12,686 nucleotides of DNA, from NCBI GenBank assembly GCA_964343975.1, contig CAYFLU010000097.1, positions 1-12,686 of the forward strand, written 5' to 3'. Every line of letters begins with the position of its first letter. The stretch's first letter is position 1. The translations under genes and the position numbers were made by a program. Shown one piece after another: positions 5,284 to 11,750 of the stretch. This DNA comes from SCUN01 sp964343975. Lineage in GTDB: Bacteria > Acidobacteriota > Vicinamibacteria > Vicinamibacterales > SCN-69-37. The notes below the pieces were generated by a model, which ran no database searches, had not been told where the DNA came from, and saw only the letters and a program-made list of their open reading frames with translations.

Positions 5284-6264
5284 ATGCGTCTAGCCGACCT
5301 TGGAGAACGTGCGTTGATCCAGCGGCTGCGCGAACGCGTCCCGGCGCCGGCCCCGTGGATCACACTCGGCATCGGCGACGACGCGGCCGTGATCGAGCCG
5401 CCGCGCGGGCAACTCGAAGTGATCACCACCGACTGTCAGATCGAAGACGTGCACTTCCGGCGCGCCTGGATGTCGTGGCACGACATCGGACGGAAGGCGT
5501 TGGCCGTGAACGTCAGCGACCTCGCCGCGATGGGCGCGACACCGCGCGCTGCGACGCTGAGCCTGGCCCTGTCGCCCGCGATGGCCGTGGCCGACTTCGA
5601 CGCCCTCTTCGACGGCTTCCTGGAACTGGCGGCGGAGGTGAAGCTCCACCTGATCGGCGGCAACCTCGCATCGTCGCCCGGACCGGCGGTCATCGACGTG
5701 ACGCTCATCGGCGCCGTCGGACGCCGCCGGGTCCTGACCCGCAGCGGCGGACGCGCGGGCCACCTGCTCTACGTCACCGGCCAGCTCGGACGCGCGGCGG
5801 CAGCCGTCGCGCGCGCGCGGCGCGCCGAGGCGGAGGGCCAGCTGCCGGCGACGCCGGAATCGCCCTCGCCGCTCGCGCCGCGTTCATCGGCTGAACTCCT
5901 GCGGTGCGGGATCACGGTCGGGGCCCACAAGGTGGCCAGCGCCTGCATGGACCTGTCCGATGGGTTGGCTGATGCGGTGAGCCAAATGGCCGCCGCCAGC
6001 GGGACGGGCGCCCGTATACTCTCGTCCAACATTCCAGTGGATCCGCGCGCGACGCTCGACAACGCCCTTTCGGGCGGCGAAGACTACGAACTGCTCTTCG
6101 CAGTCGCCCCGAGGCGACGCCGGGCGTTCGAAGCCATTGCCGGACGCCATGCCGACCTGACCTGCATCGGCGAGCTCACCACGGAACCGGCCCTCGCACT
6201 CGAGACGCCGGACGGCCGGCGCCCTCTGGGCGACGGCTTCTCCCACTTCGTCTCCCCGTCCTAG
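5284..6264 (+). CDS. thiL: Thiamine-monophosphate kinase
   Basis: ThiL phosphorylates thiamine phosphate with ATP to give thiamine diphosphate, the active cofactor. 326 residues of the AIRS/PurM-like fold. Seen in order: GIGDDAAV (29-36), the metal and nucleotide site; IEDVHF (53-58); NVSDLAAMGATP (76-87); GGN (125-127); MDLSDGLAD (222-230); GGEDYELLF (264-272); and the terminal GDGFSHF (316-322). All key acidic residues are present. The stretch around 185-210, where most ThiL proteins read P-x-PR-x-x-x-G, is Pro/Ala/Ser-rich and poorly conserved (PSPLAPRSS). The ATG begins only about 16 bases after the predicted end of 6S RNA and has no ribosome-binding site. thiL may therefore be expressed by read-through from the 6S promoter, or from a promoter inside that gene. 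DUF2062 follows after 10 bases. Confidence 0.95.
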   Translation: MRLADLGERALIQRLRERVPAPAPWITLGIGDDAAVIEPPRGQLEVITTDCQIEDVHFRRAWMSWHDIGRKALAVNVSDLAAMGATPRAATLSLALSPAMAVADFDALFDGFLELAAEVKLHLIGGNLASSPGPAVIDVTLIGAVGRRRVLTRSGGRAGHLLYVTGQLGRAAAAVARARRAEAEGQLPATPESPSPLAPRSSAELLRCGITVGAHKVASACMDLSDGLADAVSQMAAASGTGARILSSNIPVDPRATLDNALSGGEDYELLFAVAPRRRRAFEAIAGRHADLTCIGELTTEPALALETPDGRRPLGDGFSHFVSPS

Positions 6265-6274
6265 GACCCGGCGC

Positions 6275-6790
6275 ATGGTCTGGCATCTCACGAAATCCAT
6301 GCTCGAGAAGTGGACGGAGAAGCTCCTCCACGTCCACGACACGCCGGAACGTACGGCGGCCGCCTTTGCCCTGGGCGTGACCCTCGGCTTCTCCCCGTTC
6401 ATTGGTCTGCATACGGTGATCGGGATCGTGTTGGCGTTTGCGTTCAACCTGAACCGGGTGGCCGTGCTGGTCGGCATGTACCTCCACCTGCCCTGGTTCA
6501 TGCCGGCGTTCTACACCGCCGCCACCGCCTTTGGGGCCCTGCTGACCGGCTCGCGGATGCCGTCAGACTTCGTCACGCAGCTGAAAGACGCCCTCGACGT
6601 GCAGGGTTTCATGCCCCGGCTGCAGGGAATCGGCCGGATTCTGCGTCCGCTCCTTCCGGCGTATCTCATTGGATCGTCGATACTTGCGGCGATTCTTGGC
6701 GGCATTTCCTACTACGCCAGCCTGGCCTTTATCCGGGCCCGCCGGCGGCACCACAGCCACACCCATCCCCCCACCTCTGGGGTACGCTAG
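6275..6790 (+). CDS. DUF2062 family membrane protein
   Basis: 171 residues matching the DUF2062 pattern: after an amphipathic start (about 1-25) comes AFALGVTLGFSPFIGLHTVIG, which is the typical G-x-x-x-G-F-x-P-x-G-x-H family motif. Hydrophobic segments lie at about 28-57, 62-90 and 125-155, so it is an inner-membrane protein with about three passes. The tail is basic and His-rich (RARRRHHSHTH). The biochemical role of the family is not established; members occur alone or fused to glycosyltransferases, which hints at envelope work. It starts 10 bases after thiL and has no clear ribosome-binding site, so it is likely coupled to thiL. Its stop codon forms the first bases of a long inverted repeat. 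Confidence 0.88.
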   Translation: MVWHLTKSMLEKWTEKLLHVHDTPERTAAAFALGVTLGFSPFIGLHTVIGIVLAFAFNLNRVAVLVGMYLHLPWFMPAFYTAATAFGALLTGSRMPSDFVTQLKDALDVQGFMPRLQGIGRILRPLLPAYLIGSSILAAILGGISYYASLAFIRARRRHHSHTHPPTSGVR

Positions 6791-6845
6791 TTAGGTCCAC
6801 CCGCCGATAAGACGATCGTCTGAGGCTGGGTTTTCGTCCTAACTA
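6788..6845 (+). repeat. Nested inverted repeat between DUF2062 stop and 3D-protein start
   Basis: Three complementary pairs share almost the same centre, near 6816. The outer arms TAGTTAGG (6788-6795) and CCTAACTA (6838-6845) match perfectly over 8 bp. The middle arms are ACCCGCC (6799-6805) and GGCTGGGT (6824-6831), 7 bp with one bulged T. The core AGACGATCGTCT (6810-6821) is a perfect 12-bp palindrome. The element starts on the TAG stop of the DUF2062 gene and ends 3 bases before the ATG of the next gene. As RNA it would form one long hairpin that brings the stop and start codons together. It could be a weak terminator (TTTT after the middle stem), a translational-coupling hairpin, or a DNA operator. 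Confidence 0.7.
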
Positions 6846-6848
6846 ACG

Positions 6849-7334
6849 ATGTTTCTGTCCCGCTCCCTTCGGCGCAAGCTCGTGGCCACCACTATCGCGG
6901 TGGTCGCGATCATGCTCGTCTACGACGCCACTGTCGTGGACTCGCACAAGAACGCCGACCTGTCGGTGGCGGGGCCCGAGAACACCCCGCCGACCGCCGG
7001 GGCCCGGCTCCGGTTCGTGACGACCGCCTATTGCCAGGGTCAGAAGACGGCGTCCGGCGTGGGGGTCACGACCGGGATCGTCGCGGCCGATCCCAAGCTC
7101 CTGCCGGTCGGGTCGGTCGTCGAGCTCGACACCCTCCCGGGCCGGGGCGGCGACAACCTCCCCGACAAATACCGGGGGATCTACACGGTGATGGATACGG
7201 GCCCGATGATCACGGGCAAGCACGTGGACGTCTACCTGTGGAACTGCAATGAAGCCCTGAGCTTCGGCAAGCGCGAGGCCGTGGTCACCGTGCTCCGGCT
7301 GGGCTGGCATCCGAAGAACTCCCGGCTCGAGTAA
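6849..7334 (+). CDS. Membrane-anchored 3D (Asp-Asp-Asp) domain protein
   Basis: 161 residues. A short basic N-terminus (RSLRRK) and one hydrophobic segment (about 10-26) give a signal anchor, so the rest lies in the periplasm. Residues about 52-152 are a 3D domain, the double-psi barrel related to the MltA catalytic barrel. FVTTAYCQG leads in, GIVAADPKLLPVG carries Asp81, and VMDTGPMITGKHVDVYLW carries Asp116 and Asp127, the conserved acidic set; NEALSFGKR and VTVLRLG complete the barrel. Such domains occur in lytic transglycosylases and spore or resuscitation enzymes that cut glycan strands, so a peptidoglycan role is likely but not shown here. No ribosome-binding site is visible; the inverted repeat ends 3 bases upstream. 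Its last 50 bases overlap the end of the opposing ABC exporter gene. Confidence 0.88.
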   Translation: MFLSRSLRRKLVATTIAVVAIMLVYDATVVDSHKNADLSVAGPENTPPTAGARLRFVTTAYCQGQKTASGVGVTTGIVAADPKLLPVGSVVELDTLPGRGGDNLPDKYRGIYTVMDTGPMITGKHVDVYLWNCNEALSFGKREAVVTVLRLGWHPKNSRLE

Positions 7335-9129
7335 CGCGCGACAGCTCGTACAGCCGGAAGTACAACCCCCGCAATCCCAACAACTCCTGGTGTGACCCGC
7401 TCTCGCGGAGCTCGCCCTTGTGCAGGACGAGGATGCGATCCATGTCCTGGATCGTCGACAGCCGGTGGGCAATCGCCACAACCGTCCGGCCGGTCATCAT
7501 GACCTTCAGGGCATCCTCGATCAGGGCCTCCGTCGCGGTATCCACGCTGGAGGTGGCCTCGTCGAGCACCAGCACCGCCGGATCGAAGGCGAGCGCCCGG
7601 GCAAACGACAAGAGCTGCTTCTGCCCCACCGACAGGGTGGCCCCCCGCTCGGCCACCTCGGTGTCGTAGCCGGCCGGCATGCGCTCGATGAACGCGTCGG
7701 CGTGCACGGCGTGGGCGGCGGCCTTCAGCCGGTCGTCCGAGATATCGCTCCGGCCCAGCCGGATGTTGCCGGCGATGGTCCCCGCAAAGAGATGCACGTC
7801 CTGGAGCACCAGGCCAAACAACCCGCGGAGCACCGTGAGGTCCATCTCCCGGATGTCGACACCGTTCACCAGGATGCGCCCCCGCTGTATGTCATAGAAC
7901 CGCAGGAGCAGGCTGATGATCGTGGTCTTGCCGGAGCCCGTGGCGCCGACGATGCCGATGCGTTGGCCGGCGCCGACGGTGAACGAGACGTCCTTCAAGA
8001 CCCACTGCGGCTCGCCGTCGGGGCCGTTCACGTAGGCAAACCACACGTGCTCGAAGACCACGGACACCGGCCCCGGCTGGCTCGTGGGAGCCGATGCGCC
8101 CGGATCCTGGGCCGGCGTCGCGGGGCTCGCGATCTGCACCGGCGTGTCGAGCACCGTGAAGATGCGCTCGGAGGCCGCCATGGCCGCCTGCAGGATGTTG
8201 AACTTCTCCGACAGGTCGCTGATCGGCTGGAAGAAGCGGCGTGAGTACTGTAGGAACGCCACCAGCACGCCGAGTTGCACGACGCCGGTCTGGGCCCAGC
8301 CGCCGCCCACCCAGATGATGAGCGCGCCCGAGAGTGCCGCCAGCGACTCGATCATCGGGTAGAAGAGCGCGTAGTAGAAGATCGACTGGATGTTGGCATC
8401 GCGATGGTCGCGGTTGATCGCGTCGAACCGGTCGAACGCGCGTCGCTCCTGCCGGAACAGCTGCACCGTCGACATGCCCGTGACGTGCTCCTGCAGAAAC
8501 GCGTTGATCTTGGCCACGAGGCCGCGCACCTGCCGGTACGACTCGCGCACGTGGATGCGGAACCAATGCGTGGCCCAGAGAATGCCGGGCAGCACGACGA
8601 AGGCGACGAGCGCCAGCCGCCAGTTCATCCACAGCATCGCGGCGATGATGCCCACGAGCGACAGCACGTCGCCGAAAACAGTGACCACGCCCGAGGCAAA
8701 GAGGTCGTTCAGCGCGTCGACGTCGGTCGTCACGCGCGTCATCAACCGCCCCACGGGGTGCCGGTCGTAAAACGCGAGGTCGAGCTTCTGCAGGTGGCCG
8801 TAGACCTCCATGCGGATCGCCCGCATGATCTGCTGCCCCACCGTCTGCATCACCACCGTTTGCAGATACTCGAACACGAACCCGATCACGATCGCGGCGA
8901 TGCCGGCCATCGCGATCATGCGCAGGCCGGCGAGGTCGCGCTGCGCGATGTAGGTGTCGATGGCCCGGGCGGTCAGCCACGGCTGCAACAGATCGACGAG
9001 CGCGCCGCCGATGATGGCGACGAAGGCCACCGCCACCATGCCGAGATGCGGCCGCAGATACACCAGCAGCCGGCGCATGAGCCGCGCATCGTAGGCCTTG
9101 CCGACGACGTCATCCTGCGGCGCGCTCAT
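7285..9129 (-). CDS. ABC exporter half-transporter with catalytic glutamate (MdlB/TM288-like)
   Basis: 614 residues: an ABC exporter membrane domain with about six helices (residues 20-330) fused to an ATPase domain. ATPase motifs: Walker A GATGSGKTT (395-403), Q-loop LQD with Gln443, signature LSVGQ (499-503, Val in place of the usual first Gly), Walker B VLVLDE (519-524) with catalytic Glu524, and switch His555. A Pro/Ala/Ser-rich linker (about 333-353) joins the two parts. The degenerate signature with an intact Glu is the TM288 and MdlB pattern, so it should pair with its neighbour as a heterodimeric drug, lipid or peptide exporter. The substrate cannot be told from sequence. The ATG overlaps the upstream gene's stop (ATGA), which fixes this start; the frame stays open for 57 more codons upstream, but those lie within the partner gene. 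It ends 50 bases inside the 3D-protein gene. Confidence 0.93.
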   Translation of the reverse strand: MSAPQDDVVGKAYDARLMRRLLVYLRPHLGMVAVAFVAIIGGALVDLLQPWLTARAIDTYIAQRDLAGLRMIAMAGIAAIVIGFVFEYLQTVVMQTVGQQIMRAIRMEVYGHLQKLDLAFYDRHPVGRLMTRVTTDVDALNDLFASGVVTVFGDVLSLVGIIAAMLWMNWRLALVAFVVLPGILWATHWFRIHVRESYRQVRGLVAKINAFLQEHVTGMSTVQLFRQERRAFDRFDAINRDHRDANIQSIFYYALFYPMIESLAALSGALIIWVGGGWAQTGVVQLGVLVAFLQYSRRFFQPISDLSEKFNILQAAMAASERIFTVLDTPVQIASPATPAQDPGASAPTSQPGPVSVVFEHVWFAYVNGPDGEPQWVLKDVSFTVGAGQRIGIVGATGSGKTTIISLLLRFYDIQRGRILVNGVDIREMDLTVLRGLFGLVLQDVHLFAGTIAGNIRLGRSDISDDRLKAAAHAVHADAFIERMPAGYDTEVAERGATLSVGQKQLLSFARALAFDPAVLVLDEATSSVDTATEALIEDALKVMMTGRTVVAIAHRLSTIQDMDRILVLHKGELRESGSHQELLGLRGLYFRLYELSRVTRAGSSSDASPAGAR

Positions 9130-10895
9130 GAGGCGGCGAGCTCCTCTTCGAGGCGCTGTTGCTGGTCCATGCGCGCATAGATCCCGGCGCGGGCCACGAG
9201 CTCGGCGTGCGTGCCGCGCTCGGCGATGCGGCCACGGTCGAGCACGAGGATGAGGTCGGCGTCGCGCACGGTGGAGATGCGGTGCGCCACGATGAGGCAC
9301 GTGCGACCGGCACGCACCGCGCGGAGACGCTGCAGGATCAGCTCTTCTGTCTGCGTATCGACGGCCGACAGCGCGTCGTCGAGCACGAGGATGCGCGGAT
9401 CGGCAGCCACCGCGCGCGCAATGGCCGTGCGCTGCTTCTGCCCGCCCGAGAGCGTGATGCCGCGCTCGCCGACGATCGTCGAGTAGCCGTCGGGAAACGC
9501 CGGCAGGTCGTTGTCGAGGCCCGCGGCATGCGCGGCGGCCTCAACCGCCGGCAGATCCTTCGCCGGATCGAAGCCGAAGAGCACATTGCCGCCGATGGTG
9601 TCGGAGAACAGGAACGGCTCCTGCGGCACCATGGCGATCGCACCGCGCAGGCGCGCGAGCGGGATCTCGGTCACGTCGATGCCGTCGATGAAGAGCGTGC
9701 CCGGCGCCGGGCTGTGCAGGCGCGGCAGCAGTTGCACGAGCGTGGACTTGCCGCAGCCGGTGGCGCCGATGATCGCCACGGTCTGCCCCGGCTCGATCGT
9801 GCAGGAGATGTCGACGAGCGTATCGGCGGCGGTCGTCTCGCCCGGCCGCACCGGATAGCGGAACGACAGGTGACGGAACTCGATCCGCCCCGCCACGCCG
9901 GTGGCCAGCGCGTCGGGCCGGGCGCGGTCGTCGTTGATGGAGGGCGCCGTGTCCATCACCTCGAGCATCCGTCCCCACGACGCGAGGCCGCGCTGGCCCA
10001 TGTTGATGACCCAGCCGAACGCGATCATCGGCCACGAGAGCATCACGACGTACCGCATGAACGCCACGAACGAGCCGAGCGTCATCCGGCCGGCGACGAC
10101 ATCGTTGCCGCCACGCCAGAGGACGATCATCGTGCTGATGCCGAAGCACAGCGTGAGGCTCGGGTAGAACGCCGCCTGCAGCCGGATCAACCCGCGGTTG
10201 CGCTGCACGTACTCATCATTGGACCGGCCGAACCGCGCGAGTTCGGCCCCTTCCTGCCGGTAGGCCCGCACCACGCGCACGCCCGAGAGCGCCTCCTGCA
10301 CGACCGCGCTCATGTCCGCCAGCTGTTCCTGGATCCGCTCGAACCGGTCGTGAATGGCCTGCCCGAAGTAGCGCGTGGCGATCGATACGAGCGGCAGCGG
10401 CGCAATGGCGATCAGCGTGAGCCGGACGTCGATCGACAACATGACTGTGATCGCGATCACAAAACCGAGCGCCGTGCTGGCGAAATACATCACGGCCGGG
10501 CCGATCATCATGCGGACGGCATTCAGATCGTTGGTGGCACGAGACATGAGATCGCCAGTGCGATTGGCCTGGAAATAGGCCAGCGGCAGGCGCTCGAGAT
10601 GGGCAAAGAAATCGTTCCGGAGGCCATATTCGATCGTCCGTGAGGCGCCGATAAGTTGTTGGCGCATCAGGTAGCGGAACAGGCCGTCAACGAGCGACAA
10701 CCCGAGCATGGCGACGGCATAGCCGGCCAGCGCACGGCGTCCGGCCCCGGCCATCAGCCCATCGATGGCGTATTTGAGGACCCAGGGCGAGGCGAACGAC
10801 ACCACGCTCGCCACGAGAATGCAGGCCATGCCGAGCCAGATGGCCCGGCGGGCTTCGCGCACATAAGGCCAGAGACGTACGAGCGCGCGGCGCAT
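9126..10895 (-). CDS. ABC exporter half-transporter with degenerate catalytic site (MdlA/TM287-like)
   Basis: 589 residues from the chosen start MRRALVRLWPYVREARRAIW. The membrane domain (about 15-310, six helices, with FFAHLERLPLAYFQANRTGD in the first coupling region) is fused to an ATPase domain. ATPase motifs: Walker A GATGCGKST (377-385), Q-loop Gln425, canonical signature LSGGQ (482-486), Walker B ILVLDD (502-507) and switch His538. The catalytic Glu is Asp507, as in TM287 and MdlA. With its ATGA-coupled partner it would form one working site and one degenerate site. The frame is open 11 codons further upstream, to an ATG at 10928 that would overlap the divergent gene. I prefer the ATG at 10895 because conserved homology begins there and a -10 box (TATACT) lies exactly six bases upstream, implying a leaderless message. 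Confidence 0.93.
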   Translation of the reverse strand: MRRALVRLWPYVREARRAIWLGMACILVASVVSFASPWVLKYAIDGLMAGAGRRALAGYAVAMLGLSLVDGLFRYLMRQQLIGASRTIEYGLRNDFFAHLERLPLAYFQANRTGDLMSRATNDLNAVRMMIGPAVMYFASTALGFVIAITVMLSIDVRLTLIAIAPLPLVSIATRYFGQAIHDRFERIQEQLADMSAVVQEALSGVRVVRAYRQEGAELARFGRSNDEYVQRNRGLIRLQAAFYPSLTLCFGISTMIVLWRGGNDVVAGRMTLGSFVAFMRYVVMLSWPMIAFGWVINMGQRGLASWGRMLEVMDTAPSINDDRARPDALATGVAGRIEFRHLSFRYPVRPGETTAADTLVDISCTIEPGQTVAIIGATGCGKSTLVQLLPRLHSPAPGTLFIDGIDVTEIPLARLRGAIAMVPQEPFLFSDTIGGNVLFGFDPAKDLPAVEAAAHAAGLDNDLPAFPDGYSTIVGERGITLSGGQKQRTAIARAVAADPRILVLDDALSAVDTQTEELILQRLRAVRAGRTCLIVAHRISTVRDADLILVLDRGRIAERGTHAELVARAGIYARMDQQQRLEEELAAS

Positions 10896-10901
10896 CAGGA
10901 A

Positions 10902-10907
10902 AGTATA
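10902..10907 (-). promoter_or_regulatory. Candidate -10 element for the ABC exporter operon (leaderless)
   Basis: On the minus strand this reads TATACT, followed by TTTCCTG whose final G overlaps nothing but the gap before the gene: six bases separate the box from the ATG at 10895, so transcription would start at or beside the A of ATG. A weak -35 (TTGGTG, 10928 to 10923) is 15 bases upstream. The box sits inside the 23-bp gap between two divergent genes. Confidence 0.5.
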
Positions 10908-10912
10908 GAGGA
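10907..10912 (+). promoter_or_regulatory. Ribosome-binding site of the outer-membrane protein gene
   Basis: AGAGGA lies six bases before the ATG at 10919, an ideal Shine-Dalgarno spacing, and decides this start over the in-frame Met codons at residues 9, 11 and 13. The plus-strand gene therefore has a leader, in contrast to its divergent neighbour; its promoter must lie within the start of the ABC exporter gene. Confidence 0.7.
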
Positions 10913-10918
10913 CACGAG

Positions 10919-11746
10919 ATGACACCAACCGGACGACTGACGATGGCGATGGCGATGCTCTTCTCGGCGCTGGCAGCGCCCGCGGCGGCTCAGTACTCCG
11001 CGCCGTCGATGTCCACCGCCGGATCGGTCGGCGAGGACTACCACATTCAGGCCGCGGCCGGTCTCTGGGCGCCGACGCTCACCGGCGTCGTCTCGAGCGA
11101 GCAGCTCGGCATCGTCGGCACGAAGATCGACTTCGTGAAGGACTTGAAGTTCCAGGACACGAAGTTCTCCGACTTCCGCTTTGAGATCAAGGCCGGCAAG
11201 CGCAACAAGCTCTACGCGCAGTACGTGCCGATCACCTACTCGTCCGACACCACACTGACACGCGACATCGTCTTCAACGGGCAGAAGTTCTCCGCCAACC
11301 TGCCCATCCAGTCGCAGTTCAACTGGAAGGTCTGGCGCGTGGGGTACGAGCTGGATCTCGTGTCGACGGATCGCTTCTTCCTCGGCGCCCTGGCCGAAGC
11401 GCGCATCACCGACTTCTCGGTGACGCTCAAGGCCCCGGGCGACACCGAGTTCACGAGCGCGTCGGGTCCGCTCCCGGCGTACGGCGGCATCGCGCGCGCG
11501 TATCTGCTCCCGAACATGTCGGTGACGGCCAGCGTCAGCGGCTTCAAGCTGTGGGACTCGCTCGCGCAAAAGCTCGACGCCACGGGCAACTACGTGGACA
11601 TGGACTTCTACGCCACCTACAACATCAACCGCTACCTCGGCGTGCAGGGCGGCTACCGGAAGATGACTTTGACCGTGACGTTGAAGAAAGACTTCGGTGA
11701 CATGGAATACGCCGGCGTCTGGTTCGGCGGCGTGATCCGCTATTGA
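10919..11746 (+). CDS. Predicted outer-membrane beta-barrel protein
   Basis: 275 residues. The N-terminus has Arg6, a hydrophobic stretch (MAMAMLFSALAAP) and AAA before Gln25, a good signal peptidase I site, so the mature protein should have about 251 residues. The rest alternates polar and hydrophobic residues in strands of 8-12, for example KLYAQYVPITYSS, FFLGALAEARITDFSVTL, YVDMDFYATYNINRYLG and GVQGGYRKMTLTVTL. It ends GVWFGGVIRY, a strand with a terminal aromatic, the usual recognition signal for the BAM machinery. I do not recognise a specific family; size suggests about eight to ten strands, similar to small porin-like or OmpW/OmpA-barrel proteins. It is divergent from the ABC exporter pair (23-bp gap) and ends 4 bases from the opposing last gene. 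A role together with the exporter is possible but unproven. Confidence 0.82.
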   Translation: MTPTGRLTMAMAMLFSALAAPAAAQYSAPSMSTAGSVGEDYHIQAAAGLWAPTLTGVVSSEQLGIVGTKIDFVKDLKFQDTKFSDFRFEIKAGKRNKLYAQYVPITYSSDTTLTRDIVFNGQKFSANLPIQSQFNWKVWRVGYELDLVSTDRFFLGALAEARITDFSVTLKAPGDTEFTSASGPLPAYGGIARAYLLPNMSVTASVSGFKLWDSLAQKLDATGNYVDMDFYATYNINRYLGVQGGYRKMTLTVTLKKDFGDMEYAGVWFGGVIRY

Positions 11747-11750
11747 CGCG

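Noticed and set aside
9130..9300. A 57-residue N-terminal extension of the downstream ABC exporter
   Set aside because: It lies entirely inside the partner's coding sequence, is Arg/His/Pro-rich, and the ATGA overlap gives a natural start with normal family length.
9159..10643. A 494-codon plus-strand open frame opposite the ABC exporter
   Set aside because: Mirror of a strong exporter gene, low-complexity charged composition, no recognisable motif.
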